A DNA stretch of 64,000 nucleotides from Prolixibacteraceae bacterium (GTDB taxonomy: Bacteria > Bacteroidota > Bacteroidia > Bacteroidales > Prolixibacteraceae). The translations under genes and the position numbers were made by a program. This document shows positions 45,798-55,052 of this stretch, piece by piece. Under the pieces are notes generated by a model, which saw only the letters and a list, made by a program, of their open reading frames with translations, was not told the DNA's origin and made no database searches. The first letter of the stretch is position 1. Each line of letters starts with the position of its first letter. The stretch lies in the NCBI GenBank assembly GCA_025210775.1, contig JAOARB010000006.1, positions 124,001 to 188,000 on the forward strand, given 5' to 3'.

Positions 45798-46766
45798 TCA
45801 TATATTAAATTTTACACCGAAATTCTTTCTAAAACTATCGATCAATTCTTTACTCTTATTTATTCGTATGGTATTATTTTCTTTTCCCGAATAATAATAT
45901 TGAATTGCATTCAACTCAAAGAAGAAATTATAGTAGGTCATAAACATAGCAGACTCAATAGTCGCATTCGGTTTAGGCTTTGTATCCATCGCCTTTGTTG
46001 CAGTCAAAAATGACTTCTGTTTAAGCAACTTAGCTTTAACGACTTTTATCTCATTGAAACTAAAACTGCTATTAAATTGGTAGGTATATTCACTCACTGC
46101 TCTAATAAAATCAACTGAATTATTACAACCAGCCTGATCGATTAATTTATTTCGCTCTCGTGTTATATATAAAAGGTGACTTTTCATGCGCTCAGATAAA
46201 TTTACAAGAGAAGCTAAACTATCTACTCTTTTGATGCTATAATCGTCATCCCTCTTTAATTTCCATAAAGCAATATGATGTGATGTGCATATAGAGTCGA
46301 CCATTTGTAGGAACTTCGTACTATCAATAAGTGCTTGGTTTATCGATTTCAAATCATACTCTTTTACTGTAGAGGATTCAATTAAAAACGTTCTATTCTT
46401 TGGATAATAAATATTTAGGACAACATCATTAATGAGATTCTGTTGAGCCAAGGTTAGGTCAAAATAATCTTGTAATAGAAGCATCTTAGAGACCATAAAT
46501 ATTTTAGTAAAATACATGGCTTGCATTTCCGTATCGCTACTAGGTGTCTTGTAAGACTGTGGGATAAAATAAGGATCGTCAAAATCTTCATCCTTTTGAC
46601 TCTCCATAATTTTCTGGGAGTCATTAAGTGGTTGACTAGGATTAACCGATTCACTATAGGCATACTCTTTCATCTTAGAAAGAAATGTATTCCCTCCAAA
46701 ATACAAAGCAACATAGTAAACAGCACAAAGGGCAATAACAAAGTAGATAAGCTTTTTATAATTCAT
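45798..46766 (-). CDS. Membrane-anchored protein of unknown family, paralogue B
   Basis: A 322-residue protein with one N-terminal membrane anchor (LIYFVIALCAVYYVALYFGG) and the same layout as its neighbour at 44329-45309. Its extracytoplasmic part is helical and carries the same IQYYYSG block near the end (about residue 285). The pair arose by duplication; the copies have diverged widely in the linker after the anchor and in the centre. No function can be assigned. Confidence 0.65.
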   Translation of the reverse strand: MNYKKLIYFVIALCAVYYVALYFGGNTFLSKMKEYAYSESVNPSQPLNDSQKIMESQKDEDFDDPYFIPQSYKTPSSDTEMQAMYFTKIFMVSKMLLLQDYFDLTLAQQNLINDVVLNIYYPKNRTFLIESSTVKEYDLKSINQALIDSTKFLQMVDSICTSHHIALWKLKRDDDYSIKRVDSLASLVNLSERMKSHLLYITRERNKLIDQAGCNNSVDFIRAVSEYTYQFNSSFSFNEIKVVKAKLLKQKSFLTATKAMDTKPKPNATIESAMFMTYYNFFFELNAIQYYYSGKENNTIRINKSKELIDSFRKNFGVKFNI

Positions 46767-46945
46767 AGTATTTATAATTTATCACAAAAATAACAATTCA
46801 CTAGATATAATAAATATAAAACACAATACTCTATCTCTTTAGTCTAACCGACAACTCGATATCAATCCACAAAGCAAAAGAAGTATTAAACACTTTACGA
46901 TGGTCTATTGTTCTTAATAAAAGCACCTTAAATGATTGACAATCT

Positions 46946-48877
46946 ATGGGAAAAGAACACAAACCATCCCCTCTATTTCCACTCTTATATGCCTTGACAA
47001 TAGGCCTACTGTATGCTGCTTATGACTGGGAATTGATAACAATAATAATGGTTGGGATACTTTCTATAGCTTTATTTTTATGTTGGTGTAGATATAAACA
47101 TAAATTTATCTATCTTCTGTTATTGGCTTCTATTTTCTCTCTCGGAGTCCAACTATATCCATCAAAATTAAAAGAATCACTTCCTAAAAATGGTCGATAC
47201 ACCTATAAGGTATTAGAGTCAAAGAGATCTATTAATGGCAAGAAGCATTACCATATACGATTCATCGATTCGAACCATAAAACCAAAGAGGCATTACTAT
47301 ATACAGATAGCTTAACTCTACTAAAACAAGGATCCATTGTCTCCTCCAACTTATCATTTGGTGGAATTACGAGCTCTTATCCATCCTATTTTATGGATTA
47401 TTCCTACCACCTAAGATCACAAGGAATCTCATATAAAGCATGGGCCAAAGAAAACATCATTATCGACAAAGGAAAGATTACATCGCATCAAACGACTTCA
47501 AACATCCAACACTATTTAAATAAAATCTGGCATAATAAACGTTTCACGAAAGAACATGAAGCTTTTATTCAAGCGCTATTAATGGGAAACAAATCTTATC
47601 TAACCACAGAGGTAAAAAGCCACTTCTCTCACTTAGGCATTTCTCATGTCTTAGCAATGTCAGGCCTCCATCTATCAATATTATGGGGAATCGTTGTCTC
47701 GATGCTCTATCCCCTACTATTTTTTTCGAAGACCAAGCCTCTGGCCTATATTATTGCCTGGATTGTATGTTCGCTCTTTATGCAATCTATAAACGCCTCT
47801 ATCTCTCTTCAAAGGGCGATGTGGATGATTAGCATAGGCATCATCTATACTTTAGTACAAAGACAAAGTTCTCCAATCCATATCTGGACTATTGCTGTAA
47901 TGGTGATGTTGATTATTGCTCCCCAAATAATCACCTCTATAGGCTTCCAACTATCCATTACAGCAGTATTAGGAATACTTTGGTTTGCCCCCTATATATT
48001 GGACATATGGCATCCGAAACAAAAGCTTCTATTATGGGTATGGCAAGTATCCGCTGCATCTATTGGGGCTCAAATAGGAACTCTACCATTAATTCTCTAC
48101 TATTTTCACCAATGGAACCCTCTAGCTTTAATATGGAATCTGGTAGCCATTCCTGTGGTCACCATTCAGATTGGTTTGGGTCTAATCCAACTAATGAGTC
48201 ATTCCTTTCCATTTATTGAGAACATAATAATCTACCTTGCCAACCATATAACCCATATTTTTTTCACTTTTTGTCGCCACACAGACCAACTTTTTCCAAT
48301 AGCAATTCATGATCTTTATCTCTCCCCCAAAACATTTACAATGATGACCATCACAATCATTACTATGTCTTCCACTTTGATAAAAAAACATCTGCACCAA
48401 ACAATCATGATCCTAATCGTCGGCTGGGTATCAATATTGCCCATATCACCAGAACCCACTCATTTTATTTGGAAGAATAGTCGATATGAAAAGTGGTATC
48501 TGATGATCAACGATTCGGAAGTCAGATTATGGGTTCATCCCACACCGCAACATCCTCATTCACAAGAATACATAAAAATAGTTAAACCGATAATAGACTA
48601 TTATCATATTCCTTTTCATGGCTATCCTAATATCATCATCGATTCCACTTCTGTAGAAAAAGTGAAAGCCATTCATTCAAAAGGATTACTCTGTATAATA
48701 AAGGGGAAATATGGCTCACAGCAACAACTATACATTAAAACCCAAAAGAGAGTTCGGTGGACAGAAGTCGAGCATTACAAGCTCTTGAAAAGTGCAGGGG
48801 ATCTCATTATAAGCCCTACAATAGGAGAACAAATGGGACACTATATTCAAGACTACAAAAAAGATAAAATCCCTTAA
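46946..48877 (+). CDS. comEC: ComEC/Rec2-family DNA uptake channel
   Basis: A 643-residue multi-spanning inner-membrane protein, the family that takes single-stranded DNA into the cytoplasm during natural transformation. An N-terminal DUF4131-like region (about 1-190) precedes the competence domain (about 215-500) with FSHLGISHVLAMSGLHLSIL and ASISLQRAMWMISIGIIY. About ten membrane helices are visible. The C-terminal 130 residues lie outside the membrane but lack the HxHxDH of a metallo-beta-lactamase domain, as in many Bacteroidota ComEC proteins. trkA follows 80 bases later. Other competence genes are not in the window. Confidence 0.88.
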   Translation: MGKEHKPSPLFPLLYALTIGLLYAAYDWELITIIMVGILSIALFLCWCRYKHKFIYLLLLASIFSLGVQLYPSKLKESLPKNGRYTYKVLESKRSINGKKHYHIRFIDSNHKTKEALLYTDSLTLLKQGSIVSSNLSFGGITSSYPSYFMDYSYHLRSQGISYKAWAKENIIIDKGKITSHQTTSNIQHYLNKIWHNKRFTKEHEAFIQALLMGNKSYLTTEVKSHFSHLGISHVLAMSGLHLSILWGIVVSMLYPLLFFSKTKPLAYIIAWIVCSLFMQSINASISLQRAMWMISIGIIYTLVQRQSSPIHIWTIAVMVMLIIAPQIITSIGFQLSITAVLGILWFAPYILDIWHPKQKLLLWVWQVSAASIGAQIGTLPLILYYFHQWNPLALIWNLVAIPVVTIQIGLGLIQLMSHSFPFIENIIIYLANHITHIFFTFCRHTDQLFPIAIHDLYLSPKTFTMMTITIITMSSTLIKKHLHQTIMILIVGWVSILPISPEPTHFIWKNSRYEKWYLMINDSEVRLWVHPTPQHPHSQEYIKIVKPIIDYYHIPFHGYPNIIIDSTSVEKVKAIHSKGLLCIIKGKYGSQQQLYIKTQKRVRWTEVEHYKLLKSAGDLIISPTIGEQMGHYIQDYKKDKIP

Positions 48878-48957
48878 TGCCTGTATAATCCATTGAAAAC
48901 GCATATATTTGCTAACTAAACACAACGTATTTTTACTTAATACTGGATAAAGTTATT

Positions 48958-50292
48958 ATGAATATTGTAATCGCAGGAGTAGGAGAAGTGGGGAGCCACC
49001 TTGCTAAGATGCTCACTTACGAAAACCATGAAATTGTTGTATTAGACGAAGACGAAGAGAGACTATCGATGCTCGCTTCTTCTCTCGATTTAATGACTGT
49101 AGAAGGATCTGCAATTTCATTACGTGATTTAAGAGAGAGTGGAGCTGCTCAAGCGGATCTTTTTATCGCTGTAACCCCATACGAAGAGAGAAACCTTATT
49201 GCTTGTCAATTGGCAAAAGATCTAGGTTCGAAGAAAACCATTGCCCGTATTGATAACCAAGAGTACCTATTTTCTCATAACAAAGAGAAATTTGTACGTA
49301 TGGGAATAGATGAATTGATCTATCCAGAACACCTTGCAGCAAAAGAGATCGTAGAATATATCAAACTAACCAATACCAGACAAGTATTAGAATTCTCTTC
49401 AGGACAACTAATTCTTTTTGGTATCAAGATACGTGATCGTGGTGAATTTGTTGGTCAGACACTTGCTGAAATGGCAGGAACACTAACCGACTTTAGAGTT
49501 GTTGCGATCAATAGATATGGGGAAACAATCATCCCTACTGGTAGCGATCAAATATTGCTTAACGACCTTGTCTTCTTTATCTCACAAAAGAACAAAGTAG
49601 ATGAGATTATTGAAAGGGCAGGAAAGCGCAAATATGAGATCAAGAATATCATGATCCTTGGTGGTAGCCGAATAGGGATCAAAACAGCACTACGCCTTAA
49701 AGACCAGTTCAAGGTCACTGTTATCGAAGCTGACAAGAAACGTAGTCATAAGATTGCAGCCAAACTAGATGACGCAATGGTGATCAATGGAGATGGTCGT
49801 GATCTAGATCTTCTAAAAGACGAAGGTATTGATAGAGTCGATGCTTTTATTGCTGTAACAGGAAATGCGGAAACCAATATTCTGTCTTGTCAGATGGCTA
49901 AAAAGATGGGAGTTAAACGTACGGTAGCGGAGGTAGAGAATATGGATTACCTCGATTTCGCCGAAAATATTGGTATTGGTGGTGTGATCAATAAGAAGCG
50001 TATTGCAGCAAGTTATATCTACCGTTTTACTATGAACGCAGAAGTTTCGCATGTAAAATGTTTAACTGCATCTGATGCGGAGGTATTTGAATTCGTTGCA
50101 AAAGCCAAAGCAAAGATAACCAAAGGGACATTAAAAGATATCAAGTTCCCTGAAGGTGTAAGTGTTGGAGGTGTCATCCGAGGAAATGAGGGGATTATCG
50201 CCACAGGAACCACACAAGTACAGGAAAATGACAGAGTGATTATTTTCTGTTTACCACATTCTATTAACAAAGTGAGTAAACTATTTAAATAA
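48958..50292 (+). CDS. trkA: Trk potassium uptake regulator TrkA
   Basis: A 444-residue cytoplasmic NAD(H)-binding gating subunit for a TrkH-type K+ channel. It has two tandem halves, each an RCK-N Rossmann domain plus an RCK-C domain: first half GVGEVGSHLAKML, acidic VVLDEDEERL; second half ILGGSRIGIKTALRLK, VIEADKKRSHKIA. The length fits the family (about 450). The channel partner trkH, which often follows trkA, is not next to it here: a convergent polysaccharide-degrading gene lies there instead. A strong hairpin terminator follows. Confidence 0.95.
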   Translation: MNIVIAGVGEVGSHLAKMLTYENHEIVVLDEDEERLSMLASSLDLMTVEGSAISLRDLRESGAAQADLFIAVTPYEERNLIACQLAKDLGSKKTIARIDNQEYLFSHNKEKFVRMGIDELIYPEHLAAKEIVEYIKLTNTRQVLEFSSGQLILFGIKIRDRGEFVGQTLAEMAGTLTDFRVVAINRYGETIIPTGSDQILLNDLVFFISQKNKVDEIIERAGKRKYEIKNIMILGGSRIGIKTALRLKDQFKVTVIEADKKRSHKIAAKLDDAMVINGDGRDLDLLKDEGIDRVDAFIAVTGNAETNILSCQMAKKMGVKRTVAEVENMDYLDFAENIGIGGVINKKRIAASYIYRFTMNAEVSHVKCLTASDAEVFEFVAKAKAKITKGTLKDIKFPEGVSVGGVIRGNEGIIATGTTQVQENDRVIIFCLPHSINKVSKLFK

Positions 50293-50312
50293 GATACTCT
50301 AACCGATATAAT

Positions 50313-50353
50313 AAAAAAGCCACACACTCTAAACTAGTGTATGTGGCTTTTTT
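50313..50353. terminator. Bidirectional terminator between trkA and the lyase gene
   Basis: A 12-bp perfect outer stem (50313-50324 with 50342-50353) with A-run and T-run on either side works on both strands and separates two convergent genes. Confidence 0.85.
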
Positions 50354-50397
50354 TGATCTTTGAATATCATTAATCGATGACATCTCGTGATATAATA

Positions 50398-52695
50398 TTA
50401 GAACACAAACATCCCTTTATTCTTTATATGCAATGAGGTTGTCTCTCCATTCAAAGTAACCTCAACGTCTTTCAAAGAAGTGACATCAATACGCTTATTA
50501 ATCTGAACATGATTTTCACCATCTGCACACAACTGCATATGCCACTTTTTGTCTTTTAAAACAATCACCCCACTGAAAGGATTGGAAGCGGTAACCTGCA
50601 GATGATCCATAGAGACTTTGCGACAAGATCTAAAGAAATAGTATGACTTATCTAATCCATGGTAGTAACCATTCATCTTATCATCCTTATCCCAAACAAT
50701 CTGTCCAACTTTCTTCTTTTCTCTAAAAATAACTAAACCCGACGGTGTGTTTTCGAATTCTAAACCTTTCATAGAAGATTCAAACCCCATTACAAAAGTA
50801 GAATTTGCCTCTTTGGCATTAATCTTACTTGAGATATGATAACCTAACTGGGCATGTCCATCGCCACCTTTTCTTCTTTTATAATTATCATAAAACCAAG
50901 ACTCCTTCACTTCTTGACTCCATTTATTAGAGGAAAGATCATATATCTTAAATAATTCACACTCTAGCGTAGATGGTTTCACATTCCACTGTCCTTTTGC
51001 CACTTCAGAAAAAGGATTCAACTTACGTGTTTTACTATAATCATAACTATCTTTCTTTCCTGGAACAGAAACCAAAGAGTGCATTAACAATTCCATCTCT
51101 ACTTTACGAGAAGCATCAATCTTATCATGTAAAACATAAAAATCATCAAGATAGATAAATTCACGCTGCCACTTATTTAGCACCTTATTGTCGTACAATG
51201 ATGTTGGGTCCAATACGATATCAAAATAGTCCGAAAAAGAATCTATACGCTTATCAGTAGCAAGAAGGAAAGAGGTCTTACCCCAAGCATCTCGGTTATA
51301 AGGAAATTCACCGAAATCAGGCCATACTTCTCCATCTCCTTTTTGTCCTTTCCCATCAATAATCAAAACGTTGTGTTCCGTTGTTAATTTAGGGTGAGAG
51401 TAGCCCATATCCACGATATATGGAATTCCATTTTTGTGAATCATAAACTGACCATCATCAGGATGGGCATGACCTTGATAATGCTGTCCTGACTTACACG
51501 TAAAATAGGCAGCATCATTCTTCCAAGAAGATCGCCACGCAAATATTCCAACATCTTCAAATAAGTGCCACTGTTTTAATGTGTCCAGATTCACACTTGG
51601 TGTGTCACATTTCCACAAATAACGCCATACATCATAATAAGCCTTCGACTTGTTTTCGCCTTTATAAACATCTAAATCGTTAGCCATCCATTGTGCAATA
51701 GGATCATTTAATGTTTTTGCAAGCAATGGAAAGACACAAGTAGGATTACCCCAGAATTCTGGTTTCGCATCACCATAAAGAGCCAATCCTCCAAAATTAT
51801 CTGTACCACCTGGAAGAATCGAATAGATGGCATATTTGGATGTATTCTTAAACCATTCTAAATCCTCAAAAGGTTTATTCGTACCATTATATTTGGCATG
51901 TCTTAAGATCTCAAACCACAACAGGTAAGTCTTTAGTTGGAACATATAGTAAGTTGCCCCCTCATCAGATACTCCATCAGACATATGATGGTTCATCTCT
52001 GTAGTCAATCGATGGAATTTATCTGATAATACCTTGTCCCATTTCGCCTTCATTCCTTCTGATAAGCCATCCACGACATAACGTACTGCTGTCAAGCCAG
52101 AATAAACATTCGTTCCATGGTTACAGTTCATTCCTTTAAATTCAGTTGTACGAAAACGAGGATAATCATCACAGAACTTATCCGCAATTTCAATAAGTTG
52201 TTTTTCAATATAAACTCTCTCCTTCTTAGAAAGTTCTGGGTATAACATATCATAAGTAGCAGACATATTGACCAAATATTGTCCCATTCCCAGATCATTT
52301 ACAGGACACTTACTTTTATCCTCAAACCAAGGTTGCCAGACTTCCGAACGACAAAACTGTAGCATACTTTTTTTAAGGTAAGGTAAATACGCAAGCTTAG
52401 AATCAAGCAATTGCATCAAAGCCATTCCTGCGAGTTTCTCGGATTGACTATGAAGTTTTTTCTTCTCTGGATGCTCGAATGAAACATTCTTTAGTAAGTG
52501 CTCACTATCCTTACGAAGAGATTTCCACTCCTCTTTATGTGTCGTATAACGGGCATTGCTTAACTCCTTAATATCATCTGTAGAGAAAAACAAGCGTGGA
52601 TGTTTTTGTGCCTTTAATGGACTAGTAACAATCAAAATGAATGACACAACAATCAAAATGAATGACACAAAAATAAAAAACAAAGATTTATTCAT
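50398..52695 (-). CDS. Heparinase II/III-family polysaccharide lyase-like protein
   Basis: A 765-residue exported protein. A long signal peptide (about 1-29, ending SPLKAQ) contains a repeated VSFILIV. An alpha-toroid N-terminal domain (about 35-370) starts KHPRLFFSTDDIKEL and holds MNCNHGTN and the Tyr-containing EGATYYMFQLKTY. The heparinase II/III-like beta-sheet domain (about 395-600) holds QGHAHPDDGQFMIH, the usual catalytic-His region, then a C-terminal sandwich. Members depolymerise uronic-acid polysaccharides such as alginate, heparin or ulvan oligomers by beta-elimination. The subfamily (PL12/15/17/21-type) cannot be fixed by eye. It is an isolated gene. Confidence 0.8.
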   Translation of the reverse strand: MNKSLFFIFVSFILIVVSFILIVTSPLKAQKHPRLFFSTDDIKELSNARYTTHKEEWKSLRKDSEHLLKNVSFEHPEKKKLHSQSEKLAGMALMQLLDSKLAYLPYLKKSMLQFCRSEVWQPWFEDKSKCPVNDLGMGQYLVNMSATYDMLYPELSKKERVYIEKQLIEIADKFCDDYPRFRTTEFKGMNCNHGTNVYSGLTAVRYVVDGLSEGMKAKWDKVLSDKFHRLTTEMNHHMSDGVSDEGATYYMFQLKTYLLWFEILRHAKYNGTNKPFEDLEWFKNTSKYAIYSILPGGTDNFGGLALYGDAKPEFWGNPTCVFPLLAKTLNDPIAQWMANDLDVYKGENKSKAYYDVWRYLWKCDTPSVNLDTLKQWHLFEDVGIFAWRSSWKNDAAYFTCKSGQHYQGHAHPDDGQFMIHKNGIPYIVDMGYSHPKLTTEHNVLIIDGKGQKGDGEVWPDFGEFPYNRDAWGKTSFLLATDKRIDSFSDYFDIVLDPTSLYDNKVLNKWQREFIYLDDFYVLHDKIDASRKVEMELLMHSLVSVPGKKDSYDYSKTRKLNPFSEVAKGQWNVKPSTLECELFKIYDLSSNKWSQEVKESWFYDNYKRRKGGDGHAQLGYHISSKINAKEANSTFVMGFESSMKGLEFENTPSGLVIFREKKKVGQIVWDKDDKMNGYYHGLDKSYYFFRSCRKVSMDHLQVTASNPFSGVIVLKDKKWHMQLCADGENHVQINKRIDVTSLKDVEVTLNGETTSLHIKNKGMFVF
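52627..52668. repeat. 21-bp perfect tandem duplication inside the signal peptide
   Basis: Two identical adjacent 21-bp units (52627-52647 and 52648-52668) lengthen the hydrophobic core of the lyase signal peptide by seven residues (VSFILIV twice) without shifting the frame. Confidence 0.9.
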
Positions 52696-53084
52696 AAAGC
52701 GATCTGTTTGTATTATATCTTAATGGATAGCCTACATGCAATACCTTACAAAGCCTCTGTGTTACATAAAAACGACAATATTAAACAATTATAATAGAGA
52801 CTTTTTGTGGTATATGATAAGCTTCTCCTTAAGACGGGTTCCAAACAAAATAAATACAGAAATAGGACATAGGGTATCAAAACTGTCCTTGTCCACTTAT
52901 TTGGTATTCTTTTGTAAAAAAGTCCACCACTAATGAATAAATATAGTATATCTTAATTCAGACATACTCAATAATGGAACTAATCGAAGTAAATACATAC
53001 AATGAATGAACGAATGATTTAACAAATATATAAGCCAATACATTCTCAGCTAACGTAATAAACACAATAATTAAATTATTATAT
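52696..53084. other. Intergenic, nothing recognised
   Basis: A 389-base AT-rich gap between the lyase gene and the response-regulator gene. A 65-codon + strand frame at 52736-52933 has no family support and is probably chance. Confidence 0.4.
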
Positions 53085-53846
53085 CTAGGAACTAAACCAT
53101 TTCTTTAAAGCAATCGCTTTTTGTTTGCTAACAACAATATCTTCATCAAAATGACATATCGTCTTTATTTTAAGCTTGCCATTAAAATATATATTCATTT
53201 GTTTGATAGACTCCATTTGAAGAATATATTGTCTATTAACACGAAAAAATTGAGCCGAGTCAACTTCGTTTTCAATCTGATCAAGAGTTAATGATAGAAC
53301 ATACATTTTATGATCACGAGTATAACATTTTACAACCCCTAGATCCACAAAAAAAGCTAAGATATCATCTATTAAAATTGGAATTAGGTTATCCTTAGAC
53401 TGAATCAAAAATGATTTTCGAAAACTGGGCTTAGCTTCATTTATTTGGCATATTACTTGGTTCACTAAATCCTTAGTAATATTAGGTAAGGGAGGAAAAG
53501 CTTTAAATTTATTCAAAGCTTCAAACAATTCAGTTTTAATCAAAGGTTTTAATAAATAATCAACACTATTATGTTTAAATGCTTTTATAGCATATTGATC
53601 ATAAGCCGTAATAAAAATAATAGGTTGATCAATATTAACTTCATCAAATATATCAAAAGAGATACCATCAGATAGATGTATGTCCATAAAAACAAGATCA
53701 ATCTCTGGCTTATTTTTAAAGTATACTATAGAGTTACGTACCGAATCAATTACTGCATCGATTTGAATTAATGGGTCATATTCTGAAATTAAACGTTTTA
53801 ATATTTCTTGAGGTCCCCACTCGTCTTCTATAATTACTACACGCAT
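53085..53846 (-). CDS. LytTR-family response regulator
   Basis: A 253-residue two-component response regulator. The receiver domain (about 1-120) has the acidic pocket (EDE at 7-9), the phospho-acceptor Asp55 in VFMDIHLSDG, Thr80 and Lys100 (DYLLKPL). A LytTR DNA-binding domain (about 145-250) contains FFVDLGVVKCYTRDHKMYVL and FFRVNRQYILQM. LytTR proteins bind two direct repeats about 21 bases apart. The gene follows its kinase by 6 bases and ends the efflux operon; a matching repeat pair lies at 61649-61684 ahead of that operon. It would be activated by the neighbouring kinase. Confidence 0.9.
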   Translation of the reverse strand: MRVVIIEDEWGPQEILKRLISEYDPLIQIDAVIDSVRNSIVYFKNKPEIDLVFMDIHLSDGISFDIFDEVNIDQPIIFITAYDQYAIKAFKHNSVDYLLKPLIKTELFEALNKFKAFPPLPNITKDLVNQVICQINEAKPSFRKSFLIQSKDNLIPILIDDILAFFVDLGVVKCYTRDHKMYVLSLTLDQIENEVDSAQFFRVNRQYILQMESIKQMNIYFNGKLKIKTICHFDEDIVVSKQKAIALKKWFSS

Positions 53847-53852
53847 ACACTT

Positions 53853-54998
53853 TTAATTTAGAATTGGTACTTTTACTGTAAAACAGGTATCTTTTCGTAT
53901 CACAAGATCTTTATTTAATAAAATCTTACATCTTTTAGACAATCCAGATATGCCATTTCCCATACTTTCTTCCAAATTTCTTCTCTCACACAAAACATGA
54001 GATACAACAAGGTAATCGTCTTCTAAAAAGATTTTTACTTCTAGTGGATTATCTTTAGATATTTCGTTATGTTTCACTGCATTTTCTATTAAAATCTGAA
54101 TTGACAGCACTGGTATCTGAATAATCTTAAATAATGGAGACCATTGAATATTAAGGTTAAAATAGTTTGAGAATCGTATCTTTAATAGTTCATCATAACT
54201 ATCCAAAAAGAACATCTCATCTTCAATAGAGACAAGGTCTTTATCTTTACTTTGTAAAATGTAACGATAAAGTCTTGATAAATGTGATGAAAAAAGAACT
54301 GCCTTATCTTGATCAATTAATATTAGTGCGTTTAAAGTATTAAGTGAATTAAAAAGAAAATGAGGATTCATAAAACTCTTTAATTCGTTTAATTCACTTC
54401 TTAATTTCTCACTTTTCAATTCCTCTTTTTCCAACTGGTCTGATTCTTTTTGTTGTTGATATTGAATAGACCTAGAGATAAGTATTAGAATAGAAGTGAC
54501 AACACTCCAACCAAATATCAAGGCAATAAAACTCGTTTTGCCAAGATGATCAACTTCTAACTTCTTTGAAACAGTAAGATGAAGTGATAAAATCATAATA
54601 ACAATAACAATATTACCTAATACAGATAATAGTATATTTCCATAATGATTTCTAAAAGATATCTTCGTACGCCAAATTAAATTAAACGACAAAATCCCCC
54701 AAGATAAAAAGAACATTAAAATAATTCCCATGAACCAAAATAAGACTCCTTTTGACAAAAAACCATACTCAGTTTTACTAACCTCTTGTGATAAAAGATT
54801 AACTGTTGATTGTATATTTATGAACAAAGAGAACAATAACGATATGACAATTATTAAAGTTCTTCTATTAATAAATTTATTTTCTTGGATTCTCACTTTT
54901 GATAGATTAATCGTTCTTAAACAAAGATACCATAAGTTAGAATAAAAATTAATAACTAGATTGGCTGATTTCGTAAAAAACACTTTCATTACACTCAT
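53853..54998 (-). CDS. LytS-type sensor histidine kinase
   Basis: A 381-residue inner-membrane kinase. Four hydrophobic helices (about residues 47-180) are followed by a short coiled coil and a His_kinase-family domain with the phospho-acceptor His213 in NPHFLFNSLNTLNAL. The ATPase part carries the N-box IQILIENAVKHNE and a G-box GNGISGLSKRCKIL. No separate periplasmic sensor domain is seen, so it may sense within the membrane. The start could instead be the ATG three codons in. It is 54 bases behind the RND gene on the same strand, so probably co-transcribed with the efflux genes. Confidence 0.88.
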   Translation of the reverse strand: MSVMKVFFTKSANLVINFYSNLWYLCLRTINLSKVRIQENKFINRRTLIIVISLLFSLFINIQSTVNLLSQEVSKTEYGFLSKGVLFWFMGIILMFFLSWGILSFNLIWRTKISFRNHYGNILLSVLGNIVIVIMILSLHLTVSKKLEVDHLGKTSFIALIFGWSVVTSILILISRSIQYQQQKESDQLEKEELKSEKLRSELNELKSFMNPHFLFNSLNTLNALILIDQDKAVLFSSHLSRLYRYILQSKDKDLVSIEDEMFFLDSYDELLKIRFSNYFNLNIQWSPLFKIIQIPVLSIQILIENAVKHNEISKDNPLEVKIFLEDDYLVVSHVLCERRNLEESMGNGISGLSKRCKILLNKDLVIRKDTCFTVKVPILN

Positions 54999-55052
54999 AT
55001 GTTAGGCAATGTTCAGTCATTTTGAACATCACAAAATGACTAAACATCTATT

